Made by a program: the position numbers and the translations under genes | NCBI GenBank assembly: GCA_947311335.1 | Contig: CAMZKR010000108.1 | Location: 1-11,881 of the forward strand | Direction of reading: 5' to 3' | Length of the DNA stretch: 11,881 bases | DNA from: an uncultured bacterium | Lineage (GTDB): Bacteria; Patescibacteriota; Gracilibacteria; BD1-5; UBA6164 | The notes under the pieces: model-generated | Told to the model about the DNA's origin: nothing | What the model saw: the letters and a program-made list of their open reading frames with translations, nothing else | The model's database searches: none | Shown here: in pieces, positions 9,116 through 11,881 of the stretch | How the letters are laid out: every line of letters starts with the position of its first letter | How positions within the stretch are numbered: position 1 is the first letter of the stretch

Positions 9116-9158
9116 ATTAATTTATTTAAAATCTAAACTAATTAATTTGACTTATAAA
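9104..9158. repeat. 19-bp inverted repeat with mirrored -35 elements
   Basis: Arms 9104-9122 and 9140-9158 are exact reverse complements separated by 17 bp. Each arm contains TTGACTTATAA reading outward: the left arm toward lanA, the right arm toward the ZIP gene. The last six bases of the right arm (9153-9158) also start the 61-bp palindrome. It may be a regulator site or a duplicated promoter block. Confidence 0.85.
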
Positions 9159-9174
9159 GAAATAAGAATATAAA
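9147..9174 (+). promoter_or_regulatory. Putative promoter of the ZIP-zur operon
   Basis: TTGACT (9147-9152), a 16-bp spacer and TATAAA (9169-9174) form a good sigma-70-type promoter; TAAAAT (9171-9176) is an alternative -10. Transcription would start near 9181, inside the 7-1-7 box, so a bound repressor would block it directly. The mRNA leader would be about 30 nt. Confidence 0.55.
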
Positions 9175-9213
9175 ATGCAAATGATTTGCATTTTATATTC
9201 TTATTTCTTTATA
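9153..9213. repeat. 61-bp perfect palindrome upstream of the ZIP gene
   Basis: Arms 9153-9182 and 9184-9213 are 30 bp each, fully complementary, and meet at a single central G (9183). The last base of the right arm is the A of the ZIP start codon. With transcription starting near 9181, most of the left arm would not be in the mRNA, so a DNA-level role (operator or cruciform) is more likely than an RNA hairpin. Confidence 0.95.
9176..9190. promoter_or_regulatory. Candidate Zur/Fur-family operator (7-1-7 box)
   Basis: TGCAAATGATTTGCA is a 7-1-7 inverted repeat, the layout typical of Fur- and Zur-family boxes. It lies at the exact centre of the palindrome, directly downstream of the proposed ZIP -10 and over the likely start point. 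A Fur/Zur-type regulator is encoded as the second gene of the operon, so zinc-dependent autorepression is the natural reading. Confidence 0.6.
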
Positions 9214-9971
9214 TGGATATTTCACCATTTTTATGAACTATTATTTGAAATACAGTTATAGCTATTTGAATTATATGAGTAGTTTCATTGGCTAGTTTTT
9301 TTACAGATAAATTAATTAATCATATTGAATATATAACAGCAACAACTGTTTGATTACTTTTGGCTATTATATTTTTATGATTTATACCAGAATTAATTTC
9401 TGATTGATTTTCATGAAAAGAAATGTGACTTTACATATTGATTTGAATTATATTTTTTTATTTATTGGAGCTTTTTTTACATTGGCATCATTGTAAAGAT
9501 TTAGAACATAACACTAATTGTCACTCTAACTATAATGATAAACATAAAAATGGATTATTAATGTTTGGAGCGACATTAATGCATAATAGTTTTCATTGAA
9601 TAGTTTTATTTACCGCTTTTGCAGTAAATTTTTCTTTTTGAGTTGCTACTACTATTGCTATATTACTTCATTCTATACCACAAAATATAGCAAATTATAT
9701 TATGAATCATAAAAATATAAAATATTCATATATTGCTGCTATTTGAGGTCTTTTTTGAGCTATTTTAACATTTCCTTTTGCTGATTTTTTAGTATCAAAG
9801 GAAACTTATGTTTTATCATTTATTTCATGAGGATTATTATATACTGCTTTAGCTGATATATTTCCAGAATTTAAATGAAATTGAAATACATTAAAAAAAT
9901 TATCATATTTATTATTTATTATTTTGTGAGCAATTTTATTTTTAAGTTTTGAAAATATTTTAAATCATTAA
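9213..9971 (+). CDS. ZIP-family divalent metal (probably zinc) transporter
   Basis: A 252-residue membrane protein with about eight hydrophobic segments, the usual ZIP count and size. ZIP proteins carry zinc or related metals into the cytoplasm. A histidine-rich loop (H90-W-H-H-C...H-N-T-N-C-H...K-H) lies between the third and fourth helices. The metal-site signatures follow: H124-N-S-F-H128-G in helix 4 and H153-S-I-P-Q157-N in helix 5. Typical family residues in place of some ligands are altered (D before G is H128; E after H153 is S), so metal choice may differ. Near the end, G-G-L-L-Y-T-A-L-A-D-I-F-P-E is a strong ZIP motif. The key HG and GG glycines are partly TGA codons. The gene is 7 bp upstream of the Zur-like gene and behind the 7-1-7 box, which supports zinc as the substrate. 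Confidence 0.85.
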
Positions 9972-9978
9972 ATATATT

Positions 9979-10329
9979 ATGAAAAATAAAGATAAGATTT
10001 TAAAAGTAATTAACAAACAATCATGTGGAATAACTATAAAGTGAATTTTTAATTTTCTTTGAAATAAAATAAATAAAAGCACAGTGTATAGAAATATAAG
10101 TAAACTTTTATTAGAATGATATATTTTAGAAGATTTTTCTAATTCTTGAGAAAAAGTATATTCAATAAAAGGAAAACATCATCATCATTTTATTTGTAAT
10201 ATATGTAATAATTCCAAAAGTATAGGATGTATACTTGATTTAGAAATAAAAAAATTGGAAGATAAATTTTGATTTATAGTAAATAATCATAGTTTACTTT
10301 TAAGTTGAATATGTAATGATTGTAAATAA
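9979..10329 (+). CDS. zur: Fur/Zur-family metal-dependent repressor
   Basis: A 116-residue DNA-binding regulator, short for the Fur family (usually about 130-150). The N-terminal winged helix contains the recognition segment S34-T-V-Y-R-N-I-S-K-L-L-L-E-G-Y-I-L-E, a near-canonical Fur motif. The dimerisation part starts with a His cluster (H67-H70) and continues with C73-x-x-C76 and, near the C-terminus, N-H104...G-I-C112-N-D-C115, the pair of CxxC motifs that holds structural zinc in Fur, Zur and PerR. As the second gene behind a ZIP transporter, in an operon headed by a 7-1-7 box, it is most likely a zinc uptake regulator that represses itself and the transporter when zinc is plentiful; Fur (iron) or another metal is possible. 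It is followed by a strong terminator. Confidence 0.85.
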
Positions 10330-10350
10330 TACTATTTTATAATTTACTAA

Positions 10351-10389
10351 AAAACAAAAAAAGATTCCAATAGAATCTTTTTTTGTTTT
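10351..10389. terminator. Bidirectional intrinsic terminator
   Basis: A perfect 17-bp stem (10351-10367 with 10373-10389) around the loop CAATA. The stem is A-rich on one side and T-rich on the other, so it ends with a U-tract in either direction. It can stop zur transcription from the left and csp transcription from the right; the two genes converge on it. Confidence 0.9.
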
Positions 10390-10442
10390 AATTGATTTTA
10401 AATTAATCAACTATAGAAATAGTAATCATTGTTATATTCTGA

Positions 10443-10640
10443 TTAAACTAGAGAAACATTTAATCATTGTTGTCTTCAGTTTTTTCATTCACCAATTTCA
10501 AAATTAACCTCATCTCATGGATTTAACTCTTCAAATTTAACTCATTCTAGGTTATTCATGTGAAAAAAAACATCATTTTCAGTTTCATCAGATTGAATAA
10601 AACCAAAACCTTCCTTTAGAACCTTAATAGTACCTTTCAT
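10443..10640 (-). CDS. Cold-shock domain protein (CspA family)
   Basis: A 65-residue single-domain protein of the usual Csp size. It binds single-stranded RNA or DNA and prevents or melts mRNA structure in the cytoplasm. The RNP-1-like motif appears as G-F-G-F-I-Q (residues 11-16) and RNP-2 as D-V-F-F-H (24-28). The start M-K-G-T-I-K-V and the end N-G-R-Q-Q-G-L-N-V are typical, with TGA supplying several glycines. The usual Trp of the first strand (K-W-F) is replaced by K-V-L. It has its own promoter and a leader of about 60 nt containing a hairpin, and it ends near the bidirectional terminator. The PPK2 gene upstream points the same way, but a 224-bp gap and the promoter indicate separate transcription. 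Confidence 0.9.
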
Positions 10641-10666
10641 AAAAACTTAATATCAAAAAATAAATA

Positions 10667-10691
10667 TTAATTAAGATTTATTCTTAATTAA
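10667..10691 (-). promoter_or_regulatory. Hairpin in the csp leader
   Basis: A 10-bp perfect inverted repeat (TTAATTAAGA/TCTTAATTAA) with a 5-nt loop lies in the predicted 5' untranslated region, about 27 nt before the csp start. Leaders of cold-shock genes often fold to control translation; a regulatory role here is inference only. Confidence 0.35.
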
Positions 10692-10705
10692 AAAAAGTAA
10701 ACTGC

Positions 10706-10733
10706 ATTATACTTGTTTAATGTATAAATACAA
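10706..10733 (-). promoter_or_regulatory. Promoter of the cold-shock gene
   Basis: On the minus strand TTGTAT (complement of 10728-10733), a 16-bp spacer and a consensus TATAAT (complement of 10706-10711) followed by GC. Transcription would start near 10700 and leave a leader of about 60 nt. Confidence 0.6.
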
Positions 10734-10864
10734 ATTTTTTAATAATTTAAAAATTTTTTTATATATATAACTATTTTTGAGTAACTAGAAATACTTAGTT
10801 TATTAATCTAAGAAGGGCTTATAAATATTTTTTTAAAGATTATTTTATATTTATTTTTAGTAAA
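10734..10864. other. Intergenic AT-rich spacer
   Basis: Between the csp promoter and the PPK2 stop codon I see only A/T-rich sequence without an ORF, a clear hairpin or a repeat. No good intrinsic terminator for the PPK2 gene is apparent. Confidence 0.5.
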
Positions 10865-11881
10865 TTAAGGGTTTTTAAAATCAAATACTTTATTAATAAT
10901 TGCTGAATTATAAACATCAGCAGTTTCGATTCATTTTGATTTACAAGCTTTTTTAAGTTCACCACTTTCTTTCATTATTTTTAATTCATCTTTAGCTGTT
11001 CTAACAATTTTTGGATTAGGAGATAAATCTATATCCAACTCATTTCCAACTATTTCAAATAATTTTTTATTTGTTGAAATAATAGCTTTCATTATTTCAA
11101 TTGAAGATTTAAATTTTTTATTTGAGTCAACTACCATCCATGGAGATTCTGGATCATCTGTATTAAGTAATGTTAAAAATTTTGCAAAAGTATATTCTTT
11201 CCGTTTTTCTTGAGCGACCTTATCAACAAATGAAGATTTCCAGTTTTTACGTAATCTTTCATCCCTTCTTTTTAATCTGTCTTTTTGTGTTTGTTTAGTA
11301 ACAGATAGATATATTTTAAGATGTTTAATTCATTTTTGATAAATTTCTTTTAATTCAAAATTGATTACATTCTCTATAAAATACTCATATTCTTCTTGAG
11401 TACAAAATCACATGGCAGCTTCAACTCATATACGATTATACCAACTTCTATCAAAAAATCTTATTTTTCCTTCTTCTGGAAAAAATTCTTGGTATCTTTT
11501 AAACCAATTTTGTTCAAATCTTTCTTTATTTGTTGGTATATCAAATGCTTTTACTCAATATTTCTTTATATCTAAATCTTTAGTAACTCTTGTTATATTA
11601 CTTCATTTTCATGCAGCATCACGTCAATCAACACTAACTATTATTTTATCTTTTATATTCTCTTTTATAGCAACAATTCATACAGCATAAGCTAAAGCAT
11701 CTCTATATTTATTTAATTTTGTTTCAATTAATCAGTCTCAAATATATTCAATAGCATCTTCAGTACAAATTTTAGTCTTTCTTATTGTTTCAATAATTTG
11801 TTTTATTGGTTGTTCTCAAAAAGATTGTATATTAAATCAAAATCTTCTTTTTACTTCTTCTTCAATATCTTTATCTGATAT
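10865..11881 (-). CDS. ppk2: Polyphosphate kinase 2 (PPK2), 5' end beyond window
   Basis: 338 residues are visible, close to full length for a single-domain PPK2. These enzymes transfer phosphate between inorganic polyphosphate and nucleotides. The Walker A loop is D85-G-R-D-A-A-G-K92-G-S, in which all three glycines are TGA. F-D144-R-S-W-Y-N-R is the Walker B region, followed by E-A-A-M-G-F-C, then G-I-K-H-L-K-I-Y-L-S-V and the lid R-R-D-E-R-L-R-K-N-W-K-S. The segment S-P-W-M-V-V-D-S (around residue 245) is also typical. It ends with TAA at 10865-10867. PPK2 is commonly read as a way to make ATP or GTP from scavenged nucleotides and polyphosphate, which would suit an organism of limited biosynthesis; that role is inference. 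Subclass (ADP- or AMP-phosphorylating) cannot be settled by eye. Confidence 0.93.

Noticed and set aside
9153..9213. Reading the palindrome as an intrinsic terminator or a MITE
   Set aside because: It lies between divergent starts rather than after genes, lacks a GC-rich stem, has no visible target duplication, and its centre is a Fur/Zur-type box beside a Fur/Zur-type gene.
10201..10216. CxxC pairs in the short 116-residue protein as a rubredoxin or plain zinc-ribbon protein
   Set aside because: The upstream S-T-V-Y-R-N recognition helix and the HHHH plus two CxxC order are those of the Fur family.
1..11881. UGA read as tryptophan (Mycoplasma code) or selenocysteine
   Set aside because: TGA falls on P-loop, LanC, ZIP and transposase glycines, and TGG is used for Trp in the same motifs. 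TGA is far too frequent for selenocysteine.

Overview
The window is strongly AT-rich bacterial DNA that only makes sense if TGA is read as glycine (translation table 25), the code of Candidatus Gracilibacteria and Absconditabacteria (SR1) in the candidate phyla radiation. Standard translation gives fragments; with TGA = Gly, long ORFs appear, all ending in TAA or TAG. The reassigned codon falls on invariant glycines: three in the PPK2 Walker A loop (DGRDAAGKG), several in the LanC motifs of a lanthipeptide synthetase (WCYGSPG, CHGNIGN), and the HG of a ZIP transporter. Trp is encoded by TGG in the same motifs, which argues against a Mycoplasma-type TGA = Trp code.

Layout, left to right: the C-terminus of an unrecognised protein (1-620); tRNA-Lys(CUU) with its own promoter (712-787); a complete insertion sequence with near-perfect 25/26-bp terminal inverted repeats and an IS256-like zinc-ribbon DDE transposase (884-1968); a minus-strand remnant resembling an M28 peptidase N-terminus, cut off at the IS (1969-2168); a large secreted, membrane-anchored zinc metallopeptidase (2378-5371); and a DUF4395 membrane protein with no usual start codon (about 5505-6119).

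The centrepiece is on the minus strand: a two-gene class II lanthipeptide cassette, precursor lanA (8811-9056) followed after 8 bp by synthetase lanM (6130-8802). The synthetase keeps every dehydratase and cyclase catalytic residue I could check. The 81-residue precursor has a glycine-rich leader end (GGG) and three (Ser/Thr)-x-x-Cys modules. No lanthipeptide transporter/protease (LanT) or immunity gene is visible here.

Diverging from lanA is a zinc-homeostasis operon: a ZIP-family metal transporter (9213-9971) and a Fur/Zur-family repressor (9979-10329), 7 bp apart. Their shared upstream region holds a 19-bp inverted repeat whose arms carry mirror-image TTGACT -35 elements, one facing lanA and one facing the ZIP gene. 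Overlapping it is a 61-bp perfect palindrome centred on a 7-1-7 Fur/Zur-type box that sits on the predicted ZIP transcription start. Zinc-responsive repression of the ZIP operon is therefore likely, and an effect on the lanthipeptide genes is possible.

Beyond a bidirectional hairpin terminator (10351-10389) lie a minus-strand cold-shock protein gene with its own promoter (10443-10640) and a polyphosphate kinase 2 gene (10865 to the right edge, 5' end missing). No CRISPR array, phage module or rRNA gene was seen.
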